Source: an uncultured beta proteobacterium
GTDB lineage: Bacteria; Pseudomonadota; Gammaproteobacteria; Burkholderiales; Burkholderiaceae_C
Assembly (NCBI GenBank): GCA_903920695.1
Contig: CAIXNB010000053.1
Span: 1-40,416, forward strand
DNA: 40,416 nucleotides
Reading direction: 5' to 3'
Positions 16,599-27,320 of the stretch are shown piece after piece (positions within the stretch are counted from its first letter, which is position 1; each line of letters begins with the position of its first letter). Made by a program: the position numbers and the translations under genes. The notes under the pieces are model-generated. The model saw only the letters and a list, made by a program, of their open reading frames with translations, made no database searches and had not been told where the DNA came from.

Positions 16599-17355
16599 GC
16601 AAGACTCCGCTGATCGAACTGCGCCAGGTCACCAAGGTTTATGGACAGGGCGCGACGGCACTGGCTGCGCTCAAAGGCGTGTCGCTGCAAATCGAGGCCG
16701 GTGACTTCGTCGCCATCATGGGGCCGAGCGGATCCGGCAAATCAACCGCCATGAACATCCTGGGCTGTCTGGACTCACCGACCAAGGGCGAATACCTGTT
16801 TCAGGGCGCCCATGTCGAAGCCCTGTCGCGCGACCAGCGCGCACGTTTGCGTCGACGCTTTCTGGGTTTTGTGTTTCAGGGCTTCAACCTGCTGGCGCGC
16901 ACCTCGGCGCAGGAGAACGTGGAACTGCCGCTGCTGTATCGAGGCGAGTCCGCCAAGACACGGCACGCGCTTGCGGCCAAGGCGCTGGCCTCGGTCGGCC
17001 TGAGCAGTTGGGAACACCACACGCCAGCCGAACTCTCGGGCGGGCAGCAGCAGCGCGTAGCGATTGCACGCGCCATCGTCACCGAGCCGGCCGTGCTGCT
17101 GGCCGACGAACCGACCGGCAACCTCGACACGCAGCGCAGCCGCGAAATCATGGAATTGCTGTGGCGGCTCAATGTCGACCACGGCATCACCGTGCTGATG
17201 GTGACGCACGAGGCCGACATGGCCGCCTATGCCCGGCGCATCGTGCGCTTTGTCGACGGCGTGGTTGCCAGCGACAGCCTGAACCCGAACCCGGTCGGAC
17301 TGCAACCGGGCGTTGCAGGCGCCGCTGCGGCGCCCGCCTTGAGCGAGGCCGTCTG

Positions 17356-17356
<1 letters not shown>
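16595..17356 (+). CDS. MacB-type ABC transporter ATP-binding protein
   Basis: A 253-residue ATPase of the MacB/LolD family. Walker A is [16 protein letters not shown] (about 46-61), with the Q-loop in FVFQGFNLL, the signature [15 protein letters not shown] (about 148-162), Walker [13 protein letters not shown] and the switch His in MVTHEADMA. Only the nucleotide-binding domain is present; the MacB permease domain is encoded by the next gene rather than fused, as in many Gram-positive and some proteobacterial systems. It overlaps the adaptor gene by four bases upstream and the permease gene by one base (TGATG) downstream. It powers export across the envelope, of an antibiotic, peptide, siderophore or lipid not determined here. 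Confidence 0.95.
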
Positions 17357-18564
<1,208 letters not shown>

Positions 18565-18576
18565 GAATCATGGCGA

Positions 18577-20661
18577 TCAATTGATCGGCACACTGGCCGT
18601 CGTTTCGACCTTCATCGGCGTTGTCACGGTGGCATACAGCTTACCGCTGCCGGGGCAGGCGACGGTCACGTTATAGGTCGGAATCAGCAGCGGCTCGCCC
18701 ACCCCCAGCACGACGTTGTTGACCTTGACACTGGCCGGGAACACGCTGGTCGCGGCGACGCCAAAGCCAAAGAAGGTGCTGAAGGCAATCGTGGTGCCGG
18801 CTGGCATCACGTTGCCGATCTCATCAGTGACCCGCACCTGCACATCAGCCGTGCCGCCCACCGTGCAACTGACCGCAGCCGGCGTGAAGCTGACATTGGC
18901 GTGGCTGCCTGAAAAGAGCTGCACAAGTTGGTCCGAGACATACAGGCTCTGCGCGCTCGGCAATTGCGGCTGGCGCAGCACGCCGTTGTACTGACCGTCG
19001 CCGCTCGTGCTGCAAGTGCCGTTGCTATTGGGTCCGACGCAGGGCTCGCCGGCCGTCCAGACGCCGTTCTCGTTGTCGTCGCGAAATATGTCGGGGCTCT
19101 TGTCGGCAAAGGTGTCGCCGGTATCGAACACATTGTTGCCGTTGCTATCGACCAGGCTCTCTTCGCCGACGGCATAGGCGAGCACCGTCACGCGGCCGTT
19201 GGGCGGGCGCGGGTTGCTGGCACGCAGCGTGACGCTGCAGGTGCCGGACCCTGGTCCCACCTGCGAGTTGCTCGTCTGGCCCGCGGGTGTCGTGCCGCCC
19301 GGCAGCGCACCGGTGACGCAGGAGGCGTCGATCACACCGCCCTCGGCGCTGAAGTTGACCGCCGTGCCATCCGGTGCGCGGTTGCCGAAATGGTCACCCA
19401 GCGTCGCCGTGACGACGCTGCAGACTTGGTCGTAATCGAGCCCTTCGCAGTTGCCGGTCTCGGTGGCAAGCGAGAAATGCCGCTGGTCCGGCACGCCGGT
19501 GGACACCACCAGCACGTTGGAGAGCGAGGTGATCAGAGGCGAACTGGCGTGAATCGTGGCGACGACGCGCACCGAGGTGGGAATCGAGCCACCCGACACC
19601 AGCGTCGTCACGCCACCGTCAGCCGCAGAGGTGGCGGAAGCAGGATTGAGTGTGAGGCCACCGACGGTGGACGCAGTGCCGGTGTCGGAAAACGCGAAGT
19701 CAACCCGATTGCCCGCAACCTTGTTGCCGGTCGTATCCAGCACCTGGAAGCTCAGCGTCGAGAACTCCTGGCGACCGATGCCACCGGTGCCCTTGAGCGC
19801 GATGTTGGTCGTGTCGGCGGCGACGAACTTGACCGAGCCGGCGCTGGCCGGCAGCACGGTCAGGGTTCCAGTCTTGCTGACACTGGCGCCCCCGAGCGCA
19901 ACCGTGGCGCTGACCGGGTCCGCCACACCACAGCCCTTGTCGGTGTAGCTGGCGGTCGCAACGCCGTTTTGCGTCAGCACCGGTGAGCCGATGCTGGCCT
20001 TGCCGGAGACGACGCAGGGCGAACTGAAACTCACCGGCAGCGGCGCCGTATAAGGCGCGGAATCGCTCGACACCGTGACGCTGACGCTGGCGTTGCCGCC
20101 AGCCGACAGTGTGGTCGGCGTCAGGCTCAGGGCACTCAGGCTCAGCGTCGGAAATGCCACTGTGTAGCCGGCGGTTGCCGTGACGCTCTGGTCGCCGGCC
20201 GTGGCATTGGCGATGAGCGTGAAGGCACCGGCCTGCGTGCCGGCGGGCAGCGTCACGCTGGCCACGCCGCTGCCGTCGGTCAGCGCAGTGGCGGACGATG
20301 GCACAAAGCTGCCGCTCTTGTCGGTCGTACTGAAGCTCACGACAACGCTCGGCAGCGCGCCACCCTTGCTGTCTCGAACGGTCGCCGTCGCCGTCGCGCT
20401 GTGCGCGGGAGAGACCGATGTCACGGCCGCCCCACTGGCGTCGCTCAGCGCCAGTGTCAGCGCTGCGGACCCGACCGCAACCGCGCCGGTGGCCGCGCTG
20501 CCGGCCGCGTTCGTGCTGCATTTGCCCTGGTCCAGAATGCTGTTGACCTGTGCACTGCCACTACCGCACGCTGCGAGTTCGCCGCCGCCACCGCACGCAC
20601 TCAGGGCCAGCGCCACCAGAATGGCCGAAGCGTTGATAAGCCTGATCATGTTTGTTTTCAC
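18577..20661 (-). CDS. Ig-like repeat (Big_1/invasin type) surface lipoprotein
   Basis: A 694-residue exported protein. The GTG start at 20661 is preferred because AGGGG lies 7 bases upstream; ATG at 20649 is the alternative. The signal peptide ends in the lipobox LSAC followed by GGGG, a flexible linker typical of surface lipoproteins. The mature region is made of tandem beta-sandwich repeats: TATATVRDSKGGALPSVVV, then FQVLDTTGNKVAGNRVDF, ATLGDHFGNRAPDGTAVNF and VRVTDEIGNVMPAGTTIAF, the D-x-x-G-N-x-V/P pattern of invasin-like Big_1 domains. DSNGNNVFDTGD and DDNENGVWTAGE resemble Ca-binding loops. It follows tadD on the same strand after 164 bases, so it may be expressed with the Tad pilus. 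An adhesin role is plausible, not shown. Confidence 0.82.
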   Translation of the reverse strand: MKTNMIRLINASAILVALALSACGGGGELAACGSGSAQVNSILDQGKCSTNAAGSAATGAVAVGSAALTLALSDASGAAVTSVSPAHSATATATVRDSKGGALPSVVVSFSTTDKSGSFVPSSATALTDGSGVASVTLPAGTQAGAFTLIANATAGDQSVTATAGYTVAFPTLSLSALSLTPTTLSAGGNASVSVTVSSDSAPYTAPLPVSFSSPCVVSGKASIGSPVLTQNGVATASYTDKGCGVADPVSATVALGGASVSKTGTLTVLPASAGSVKFVAADTTNIALKGTGGIGRQEFSTLSFQVLDTTGNKVAGNRVDFAFSDTGTASTVGGLTLNPASATSAADGGVTTLVSGGSIPTSVRVVATIHASSPLITSLSNVLVVSTGVPDQRHFSLATETGNCEGLDYDQVCSVVTATLGDHFGNRAPDGTAVNFSAEGGVIDASCVTGALPGGTTPAGQTSNSQVGPGSGTCSVTLRASNPRPPNGRVTVLAYAVGEESLVDSNGNNVFDTGDTFADKSPDIFRDDNENGVWTAGEPCVGPNSNGTCSTSGDGQYNGVLRQPQLPSAQSLYVSDQLVQLFSGSHANVSFTPAAVSCTVGGTADVQVRVTDEIGNVMPAGTTIAFSTFFGFGVAATSVFPASVKVNNVVLGVGEPLLIPTYNVTVACPGSGKLYATVTTPMKVETTASVPIN

Positions 20662-20825
20662 AATATCGCCCCTGTCAATGTCTCGGTAGAATCCGCGCCA
20701 CCGAACCGCCTGCGCCCAAAGAATTGAAACAAGCGCCTGATTCCCCGATGGAACAGGCGATTGCGTTTTCCCAATTTCCGGACAACCCGTTTTTTCGTTC
20801 CTGAAAGACCGTGTGCACGCATGCT

Positions 20826-21779
20826 TCAACTCCAGCGCCAGCCGTCTTGCAGCGCGATCGCCACGCGTGTGTCGGCGACGCTTTCAAGCCAGGCCAGCAG
20901 CGCCTTGCCGGCCGCGTCATGTCCCAGCACCAGGCGCAACTGAATGTTCTTGAGCAGCCGCCTGGAAGCCACCGTCTTCACGCTCATCGGGAACTGGGCC
21001 GACAGCGCATCGGCTGCCGGCGCCTGCCCGGAACCAAACTCGATCTCGGTTTTCGATTGCTGGAACGGTAACTGGTTGGTCAGGCGTGCCGGCACCAATC
21101 CGGTCGACATCAGCCGCTGCGCCGTGCGCCGTGCCAGATGACGGATGCCAACCCCATTCGAAACCTCCATCTGCACGCCCTCCAGTGGTGCCGACACAGC
21201 GCCAGGGCGGTCGCGCAGTTCATAGACATTGCGGCCGATTGCCACCAATTGCGGGCCGCTCAAGCTGTGCTCCGCAGGGCGCTCCGGCGGTTCCCGGTTT
21301 TGTCCAGTCAGCCCGTTCGCTGGACTCCGGTCGCGTGCCAGTTGGAGCTCGACTTCGGACTCTTCGAGCCGACCCGCGAGGAAGAAGGCGAAGCCCAGGT
21401 TGCTGTGCAGATGCGCGGCCTGCGGCGCCAGCTTCAGCGCGCGCTGGAAGGCCTCAATGGCCAGATCAATGCGTTCACTCTGCGCATAGAGAATGGCCAT
21501 CGCGTTGAGTGCGTCCAGGTGCGCAGGCTGCAGATCCAGCGCAAACGCATAGCGTTGCTCTGCTAGCGCCAACTGGCCGGCAGACTGCGCTGAGCGCCCC
21601 ATGGTGACCAGGCCATCGACCGCAGAGACCGGGCTTGTGACGCTCTGCAACGGTTGCACGCGCAGCGCCTCGGTGACTGGCGCTGATGCTGGCGCTGGCG
21701 TGGGAGCCAGAACGGGCAGTGCGCAGCCGAGCAGCGTAGCGGCCGTCAGAACGCAAACGAATCTTGCACGGTGCTTCAT
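20826..21779 (-). CDS. tadD: TadD-like TPR lipoprotein of the Tad pilus locus
   Basis: A 317-residue protein. ATG at 21779 is chosen for its GGAGG about 7 bases upstream. The N-terminus MKHRARFVCVLTAATLLGC carries a lipobox, so it is probably outer-membrane anchored. TPR units are visible at about 70-160: ALAEQRYAFALDLQPAHLDAL, AILYAQSERIDLAIEAFQRA and LHSNLGFAFFLAGRLEESE, each with the W/L-G-Y-A-P pattern. The C-terminal half (about 170-317) has LEVSNG-type beta segments and is less conserved. TadD proteins assist secretin assembly or localisation in Tad systems. It comes directly after tadC, 18 bases downstream, and ends the core operon. Confidence 0.82.
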   Translation of the reverse strand: MKHRARFVCVLTAATLLGCALPVLAPTPAPASAPVTEALRVQPLQSVTSPVSAVDGLVTMGRSAQSAGQLALAEQRYAFALDLQPAHLDALNAMAILYAQSERIDLAIEAFQRALKLAPQAAHLHSNLGFAFFLAGRLEESEVELQLARDRSPANGLTGQNREPPERPAEHSLSGPQLVAIGRNVYELRDRPGAVSAPLEGVQMEVSNGVGIRHLARRTAQRLMSTGLVPARLTNQLPFQQSKTEIEFGSGQAPAADALSAQFPMSVKTVASRRLLKNIQLRLVLGHDAAGKALLAWLESVADTRVAIALQDGWRWS

Positions 21780-21797
21780 AAAATCCTCCAGCAACAA

Positions 21798-22745
21798 TCA
21801 ACCGGACCCCCCCAAAGTCGGCAGCAGGACGCGGTAGATGCCGATCCCGGCCGGTCCCAGCAAGACCACAAACAGGGCGGGAAAAATCAGAAATATCAGC
21901 GGAAACAAAAGCTTGAGCGGAATCTTGGCGGCTCGCTCTTCGAGACGTACCTTGCGGTGTTCACGCATGGTCTCCGAGAGCACGCGCAGCGACTCTGCCA
22001 CATCGGTGCCGAAGCGCTCTGATTGCAGCAGGATGGTGACAAAGCTTGCGACGTCTTCGACACCCGTGCGCCGGGCAAAGTTCTGCAGTGCGCGTTCCCG
22101 CGTCGAGCCGACCCGCAGGTCCAGCATCACCAGCCGGAGTTCGTCGGCCAGGGTGTGGCTGTACAAATCCATTTCCGCGCCAGCTCGCCCCATCGCCGCA
22201 TCCAGACCGAGCCCGGCTTCCACGCAGACACGAATCAGGTCAACCGCGTCAGGCAATGCCTCCTCCAAGCTATGCTGGCGCGAGCGCGTCAGCAACGCCA
22301 GCACCAGATTGGGCAGGTAGTAGCCAACGGCCGCCGGCAGCAGCAGCATGGCCAGCGCCATGGTCGGAGCAGCGGAGGGCTCGCTGAGCACGCTACGGTA
22401 CAGGATCAGCAGCCCCGGCAAGCTAAGCGTCAGCAGCGTCTTGGCGCCAAAGAAGATCACCGGCCAGCCCGGTCCGCGCAAACCCGCCTGCATGAAACGG
22501 ATGCGAAAGTTCGATGACGCCCAGTCCTCCTTGGGCGTCGACAACCAGGCAATTGGTTCAATCACCCTCGCCACCGTGACGCGCCATCCGTCATCAGCCT
22601 GCGCCAAGCTCCCGGGCTTCTCCGGATCGTCACTGAGCCGGCCCAGACGCCGACCCAGAACCTCGTCGCGGCTCAGCCACAGGCCGACGCCCAGAACAAG
22701 GCCCACAACGGAAATGAAAATGACGGCGAGAACCAGTGCGTTCAT
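21798..22745 (-). CDS. tadC: Tad pilus inner-membrane platform protein TadC
   Basis: A 315-residue type II secretion F-domain membrane protein. Membrane segments lie at about 5-22, 100-117, 127-146 and 285-305. The T2SF cytoplasmic domain is recognised by ALPDAVDLIRVCVEAGLGLDAAM and FARRTGVEDVASFVTILLQSERFGTDVAESLRVLSE (positions about 160-265), followed by EERAAKIPLKLLFPLIFLIFP, the standard GspF/TadC ending. With TadB it forms the platform on which the TadA ATPase polymerises Flp pilin. The gene starts 12 bases after the tadB stop. Confidence 0.92.
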   Translation of the reverse strand: MNALVLAVIFISVVGLVLGVGLWLSRDEVLGRRLGRLSDDPEKPGSLAQADDGWRVTVARVIEPIAWLSTPKEDWASSNFRIRFMQAGLRGPGWPVIFFGAKTLLTLSLPGLLILYRSVLSEPSAAPTMALAMLLLPAAVGYYLPNLVLALLTRSRQHSLEEALPDAVDLIRVCVEAGLGLDAAMGRAGAEMDLYSHTLADELRLVMLDLRVGSTRERALQNFARRTGVEDVASFVTILLQSERFGTDVAESLRVLSETMREHRKVRLEERAAKIPLKLLFPLIFLIFPALFVVLLGPAGIGIYRVLLPTLGGSG

Positions 22746-22757
22746 CTTGATCCTCCC

Positions 22758-23744
22758 TCACACCTTGAAATCAACGATCCGCCACATCACCAGACCGCCA
22801 AGCACCATCATGACTAAGGCCGTTGTGACCATGCGGATCCCCGTCGGGTCCACAAACAGCACGCGCAGGTAGTCAGGGTTGACGATCTGAAGCATGCCGG
22901 CCACGCAAAAGGGCAGCGCCATCAGAATGTAGGCCGACAACTTCCCTTCCGCCGCCAGCACCCGGATGCGGCCCTGCAGTTTGAAGCGTTCACGGATCAA
23001 TTCGGCCAGCATCTTCAGCAACTCGGCCAGATTGCCGCCGGTCTCCAGCTGAATCACCACCGCCAGCACGAAGTAACGCAGGTCTGTAACCGGAACCCGG
23101 GTCGCCAGGTTCATCAACGCGGTCTTGGTTGAGATGCCGAAGTTGATTTCATCAAAGGTGGACTTGAATTCACTTGCAATCGGTTCCTGCGCCTGGTCTG
23201 CAACCATCGCAAGCGCAGCCGAAAAGGCGTGGCCGGCGCGCATGGCACGGCTGATCATGTCGAGCGCCTCGGGCAACTGCTCGCCAATCTTGTTGATCCG
23301 GCGCCCGCGCAACCAGGGCAGGCGCAGCAAGGGCAGTGCGGCCAAGCCCAGCGCCAGCAAAACGGTCATCAGCCACGACCACTTCAACAGCGCGCCCAGC
23401 AGCAGGCCGGCAAGGCCCAGCGTCAGGCAGACCGACAGCAGTCGCGCGACGGACTGGGGCGACCCGGACTGCAGCAGCAGTCGATCGAGTTGCTTGATTT
23501 TCGGCAGACGCAACAATGCGCGGTGTATGCCTGGTGTTGCACTGAGCAGGCGCTGCTTGAGCAGCACGACATCGGACTCTCGATGGCTTCCGATCGTCAT
23601 CAGGCGCAGGCGATGCTGGATCCGCTTGGCCTCTGGGCTGATGGTATCGGACCACCACATGAAAGCCCCTTCGAGCAGCAGCATCACGGCCACAAAGCCC
23701 AGGACCATCGGCAGGACGTAGCCAAGATTCATGGCATCACTCAT
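22758..23744 (-). CDS. tadB: Tad pilus inner-membrane platform protein TadB
   Basis: A 328-residue T2SF-domain protein paralogous to TadC. Membrane segments lie at about 8-28, 108-145 and 270-320. The core domain shows [24 protein letters not shown] (about 168-190) and [32 protein letters not shown], then [15 protein letters not shown], all classical for TadB. ATG at 23744 overlaps the tadA stop by eight bases; an in-frame ATG at 23732 is an alternative. It pairs with TadC in the pilus assembly platform. Confidence 0.92.
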   Translation of the reverse strand: MSDAMNLGYVLPMVLGFVAVMLLLEGAFMWWSDTISPEAKRIQHRLRLMTIGSHRESDVVLLKQRLLSATPGIHRALLRLPKIKQLDRLLLQSGSPQSVARLLSVCLTLGLAGLLLGALLKWSWLMTVLLALGLAALPLLRLPWLRGRRINKIGEQLPEALDMISRAMRAGHAFSAALAMVADQAQEPIASEFKSTFDEINFGISTKTALMNLATRVPVTDLRYFVLAVVIQLETGGNLAELLKMLAELIRERFKLQGRIRVLAAEGKLSAYILMALPFCVAGMLQIVNPDYLRVLFVDPTGIRMVTTALVMMVLGGLVMWRIVDFKV

Positions 23745-25098
23745 AGGTTCGGTTTTGGTCGAAGGTCTCGTCCGGCACGCTGACGCCGTAGGCGCGCAAC
23801 CGGGTCATGAACTTGGGTCGCACGCCGGTAGCGCCAAAGTGCCCAAGCACGGTGCCGTCCGGCGCAATGCCGGTCTGCGTATAGGCGTAGATCTCCTGCA
23901 TGGTGATGGTGTCGCCTTCCATGCCGACAACCTCCTGCAGACTGACCAGTTTGCGCCGACCGTCATTGAGACGGGCGATCTGGATGATGGCCATGATGGC
24001 GGAACTGATCTGCTGGCGCATCGCCTTGGGCGGGATCACCATGCCGCCCATGCCGGCCATGTTCTCCAGCCTTGTCAAGACGTCGCGTGGAGAATTGGCG
24101 TGCACGGTGGCCATCGAACCCTCATGACCGGTGTTCATGGCCTGCAGCATGTCCACCACCTCGGCCCCGCGCACCTCGCCGATAATGATGCGGTCCGGCC
24201 GCATGCGCAAACTGTTGCGCACCAGCGCGCGCTGGTTGACCTCTCCCTTGCCTTCAACGTTGGGGGTCCGTGTTTCCAGGCGCACCACGTGCGGCTGCTG
24301 CAGTTGCAGTTCGGCCGCGTCTTCGATCGTCACGATCCGTTCGTGAATCGGAATCGCGCTCGAGAGAACATTGAGCAAAGTGGTCTTGCCGGAGCCGGTG
24401 CCGCCCGAAATCAGGATATTCATCTTGGCGCGCACCATGCCCTGGAGCAGTTGGGCCAGATCCGGCGTCAGCGATTTGACCATGATCAGGTCTTCCATGC
24501 GCAAAGGCACAACCGCAAAGCGGCGGATTGAGAGCACCGGACCATCGAGCGCCAGCGGGGGAATGATGGCGTTCACGCGCGAACCGTCGGAAAGGCGTGC
24601 ATCGACCATCGGACTGGACTCATCGATACGCCGTCCAACGCGCGAAACGATCTTGTCGATCACCTTCATCAAGTGCGCCGCGTCGGAGAAGACAATGTCG
24701 GTCAGTTCGATCCGGCCCTGCCGCTCGACATAGACTTTGCCCGGGCCATTGACCAGGATGTCGGACACCGTCGGATCGGCCAGCAGCGGCTCCAGCGGCC
24801 CCAGGCCCATGACCTCGTTCTGAATGTCCTCGATCATCTTCGTGTGTTCCGCCGCGTTCAACGCCACGCCCGACTCGGTCAGCAAGGCCGCGACCAACGC
24901 GCCGAGTTGCTCGCGCAGACGCTCAGGCGCCATGTTGCCGAGCACGTCCAGGTCGATACGGCCGAGCAGTTGGTTATGCAACTTCGCCTTGAGTTCGTGG
25001 TACTCCGGTGTCGCGACCGAAGCCGGTTCGGCGACGAACTGGCCCGCCTTCACAACGCCCCGGGCAGTCGGTGCCCAATCTCGCAGGTTCATGACCAT
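23737..25098 (-). CDS. tadA: Tad pilus assembly ATPase TadA/CpaF
   Basis: A 453-residue secretion ATPase of the VirB11/PilT superfamily. GAGGAG sits 7 bases before the ATG at 25098, which I prefer over an upstream ATG that would overlap tadZ. Landmarks are [22 protein letters not shown] in the N-terminal domain, Walker [10 protein letters not shown] (about 232-240), the Asp box IEDAAELQL, Walker [15 protein letters not shown] with the Glu, and the His box [15 protein letters not shown]. It hydrolyses ATP to drive Flp pilus polymerisation and associates with TadB/TadC. It lies between tadZ and tadB in the usual order. Confidence 0.95.
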   Translation of the reverse strand: MVMNLRDWAPTARGVVKAGQFVAEPASVATPEYHELKAKLHNQLLGRIDLDVLGNMAPERLREQLGALVAALLTESGVALNAAEHTKMIEDIQNEVMGLGPLEPLLADPTVSDILVNGPGKVYVERQGRIELTDIVFSDAAHLMKVIDKIVSRVGRRIDESSPMVDARLSDGSRVNAIIPPLALDGPVLSIRRFAVVPLRMEDLIMVKSLTPDLAQLLQGMVRAKMNILISGGTGSGKTTLLNVLSSAIPIHERIVTIEDAAELQLQQPHVVRLETRTPNVEGKGEVNQRALVRNSLRMRPDRIIIGEVRGAEVVDMLQAMNTGHEGSMATVHANSPRDVLTRLENMAGMGGMVIPPKAMRQQISSAIMAIIQIARLNDGRRKLVSLQEVVGMEGDTITMQEIYAYTQTGIAPDGTVLGHFGATGVRPKFMTRLRAYGVSVPDETFDQNRTYE

Positions 25099-25127
25099 TT
25101 CTCGCTCCTCTTGGCCTGGCCGCCGAT

Positions 25128-26303
25128 TTATGAATGGGATTTCAGCCATCGCTGCCACCAGTTCTTGTTGTCTTCGTCCGGGCCCTGGGACAATTCCTGC
25201 GCCCAGGCCTTTAGCGCGCGCGCCACCGGATCGCGCGGTGCCCCCTCCAGCAGGGGCACGCCCTCATTGATCGAGGCGATGACTGCGGCATGGCTGTTCG
25301 GAATGGTGTGGCCGACTTTCAGCAGCGTCGCCTTTTCCACAGCCGCCAGATTGACGACGCCCGCGTTCTCATAGCGATTGACGACAACGCTCAGTTTCTC
25401 GGGTGCATAGCCCAGTTTTCGAAACACCGCTGCCATCTGCTTGGCGGCGCGCACAAAGAGTAGATTCAACTGCAGTACCAGGCAGATGGTGTCGGCCAGG
25501 TCGAGTGCCTTGACAATCACCGGGTCCAGCGCATTTCCCACATCGAGCAGCACGAAATCGTACTGGCCGCGGGCGATCTCGATGATGCGCTCGACCCCGC
25601 TGACCGAGACCTCGCCCATCTCCTCCAGCGATTCCGAGGCCGCCAGCAGGTGCAGGTTTTCGTTCACCTTGATCATGCTGGAATTGAGCAGCGCCGAGTC
25701 CAGCCGCTGCGCCTGGCGCGCCAGATCAAACACGCTCGTTATGACAGGCTGGTCACCGAGAAATAGTGCGGCGTCGCCGAAATACAGATTAAGGTCCAGC
25801 ATGGCCACCCGTTTGCCCTGCCGTGCCAAGGCGTACGCCAGGTTGGTCGCAAGAAAGGTGGCACCAGCGCCGCCTTTGGCCGAGATCACGGCGAGAACCT
25901 GTGCCGCCGGTTGCTGCAGGCTGGCATCGATCAACTTTTTGGCTTGCGCCCGCTCGATGACCTGCTGTAGCCTCGCAGCGTTCAGGGGCGCGGGTAATAC
26001 CTCGCGCACGCCGGCGCGCATGGCACGCATCAAGAATTCGACCGAGTGATCGGGACTGATCAGCACCATGTGTGTGCCAGGCGCCCTCATCAGGGCCGAC
26101 TCAATCTGCTGCATGGCCAACTCATCGCTGGCCGGGAAATCCAGCAGCACCACATGAGGTTGGTCGCGCTGCAACACGCTGTCCAGCGCCACTGCCGAAC
26201 CGGTCTGCACCGACAGCAGCACCCGTTCGCGCGAAAAAGCCGCGGCATTGAGCAGCGCGACCGTCGCCTCGGCGTTGCAGATGGCGGATACTTTGAGGGG
26301 CAT
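25128..26303 (-). CDS. tadZ: Tad pilus localisation protein TadZ/CpaE
   Basis: A 391-residue ParA/MinD-superfamily protein. The N-terminal part (1-130) is an atypical receiver-like domain lacking a normal phosphoacceptor context ([11 protein letters not shown]). The ATPase-like half begins [20 protein letters not shown]: the deviant Walker A keeps the signature Lys of KGG but has GAGAT instead of GxGKT, as is known for many CpaE/TadZ proteins. It continues with [32 protein letters not shown] and SVVVNRYEN. It directs the Tad apparatus to the cell pole. AAGGAA precedes the ATG. The gene lies 38 bases downstream of the tadE-like gene. Confidence 0.92.
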   Translation of the reverse strand: MPLKVSAICNAEATVALLNAAAFSRERVLLSVQTGSAVALDSVLQRDQPHVVLLDFPASDELAMQQIESALMRAPGTHMVLISPDHSVEFLMRAMRAGVREVLPAPLNAARLQQVIERAQAKKLIDASLQQPAAQVLAVISAKGGAGATFLATNLAYALARQGKRVAMLDLNLYFGDAALFLGDQPVITSVFDLARQAQRLDSALLNSSMIKVNENLHLLAASESLEEMGEVSVSGVERIIEIARGQYDFVLLDVGNALDPVIVKALDLADTICLVLQLNLLFVRAAKQMAAVFRKLGYAPEKLSVVVNRYENAGVVNLAAVEKATLLKVGHTIPNSHAAVIASINEGVPLLEGAPRDPVARALKAWAQELSQGPDEDNKNWWQRWLKSHS

Positions 26304-26341
26304 GGCGCTATTCCTTATCTTGCTGCAGCGATTTCACGCCA

Positions 26342-26824
26342 TCAAAAGCATGCTGGGTTGCCAGTGCTGTCCATCAATTCACGTGGCAAAGTGGTGGTGA
26401 ATGGCGGCATCGAAATCGGACTGCCGAAGTACGGGATCAGCGGCCTGAAGCTGGCGCCACTCAATTCAACCGTCACACTTTCGCAGCGGCTGGCCGATGC
26501 GGAGCTCCAAACCGGGTCGCAAGCGCTGTCCGGCAGATAACTGATGCTGATCTGGTCCGGGCTCACGCCACCGATCAAGAAGCGCATCCGCTCCTTGATC
26601 TTGCTGACGTCAGCGGGGGAGCAAACGGCGGCCAGGCGCGCACCCAGGCGCGTGGCCTCGGCTGCTGCGTTGAGTGTGTAAAACAAGCGACCGAACTCCA
26701 TGATGCCAAGCAGGAGCGGGAAGAATACGAGCGCGACCAGGGCAAATTCAATCGTCACCACACCATGCGGGCGCTGCCGCAGCCAGCGCATTGAGCGCAA
26801 TGGAAATGGGGCGTTGCGCATCAT
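26342..26824 (-). CDS. TadE-like pseudopilin
   Basis: 160 residues with the TadE signature: after a basic leader (MRWLRQRPHG), VVTIEFALVALVFFPLLLG forms the N-terminal prepilin-type hydrophobic helix with the conserved Glu five residues into it. GIMEFGRLFYTLNAAAEATR is the family motif that follows, and the C-terminal domain has three Cys residues (CSPAD, SACDPV, SRCES). TadE/TadF are processed by the prepilin peptidase and act as minor pilins. ATG at 26824 overlaps the stop of the upstream gene (ATGA), which fixes the start. Confidence 0.88.
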   Translation of the reverse strand: MMRNAPFPLRSMRWLRQRPHGVVTIEFALVALVFFPLLLGIMEFGRLFYTLNAAAEATRLGARLAAVCSPADVSKIKERMRFLIGGVSPDQISISYLPDSACDPVWSSASASRCESVTVELSGASFRPLIPYFGSPISMPPFTTTLPRELMDSTGNPACF

Positions 26825-27312
26825 GGACTGCGGTAGGGCCCGGCCATCGTCATCTCGATGGCCGAAAAGCTGATGTCTGGCACAACCCAGGGGATCAGGG
26901 ACTTGAACGTGAAAGGGTGCGCGGGTCCACCGATCGTCACGCTCACCAAGTCCAGCGTACCCACTAACGGATCGACGCCCCGGTAAGCACAAGCCACGGT
27001 CTCGTAGTCGCACAGGCTGACTTGATCCGTGCCCAGCCCGGGGGCCAATGGCTGCTTGCCGGCACAGGAATAATGGCCGCAGACGGCCAGCGAAACCGTC
27101 TGGTTGTAGATCACGGTTCGGTCCGCCGGCGACAGAATGGCCAAGTCCTGCTGCGCCAGATAGCGCGCAGCCGAGCGTGTCGCCTTGACCAGCGCGTTGT
27201 ACTGGTAGAGCGCGCGGCCGAGTTCCGTGATGCCAAAGAGCGCAATCAGCATGGGACCGATGATCAATGCGAACTCGACTGCCACCACACCACTTTGTTT
27301 GCCGGCTTTCAT
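26821..27312 (-). CDS. TadE/TadF-like pseudopilin
   Basis: 163 residues beginning MKAGKQSGVVAVEFALIIGP at 27312. The prepilin-like Gly-Val-Val-Ala-Val-Glu-Phe junction is followed by a hydrophobic helix and TELGRALYQYNALVKATRSAARYL, the TadE-family motif. The C-terminal domain contains paired cysteines (AVCGHYSCAG, LCDYETVACAYRG), so disulfides are likely. It lies between the TadG-like and the other TadE-like gene, overlapping the latter by four bases. Together with its neighbours it gives the system three minor-pilin-type proteins. Confidence 0.85.
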   Translation of the reverse strand: MKAGKQSGVVAVEFALIIGPMLIALFGITELGRALYQYNALVKATRSAARYLAQQDLAILSPADRTVIYNQTVSLAVCGHYSCAGKQPLAPGLGTDQVSLCDYETVACAYRGVDPLVGTLDLVSVTIGGPAHPFTFKSLIPWVVPDISFSAIEMTMAGPYRSP

Positions 27313-27320
27313 GCTGCATC

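Noticed and set aside
17008-17355. N-terminal extension of the MacB-type permease frame
   Set aside because: It lies entirely within the ATPase gene in another frame; the ATG at 17356 with TGATG overlap gives the normal permease N-terminus.
18565-18576. Possible shared terminator between the convergent permease and Ig-repeat genes
   Set aside because: Only 12 bases with no hairpin or T-run.
20662-20825. TTGACA near 20675 as a -35 box for the Ig-repeat gene
   Set aside because: It lies about 12 bases before the start codon, leaving no room for a -10 and leader.
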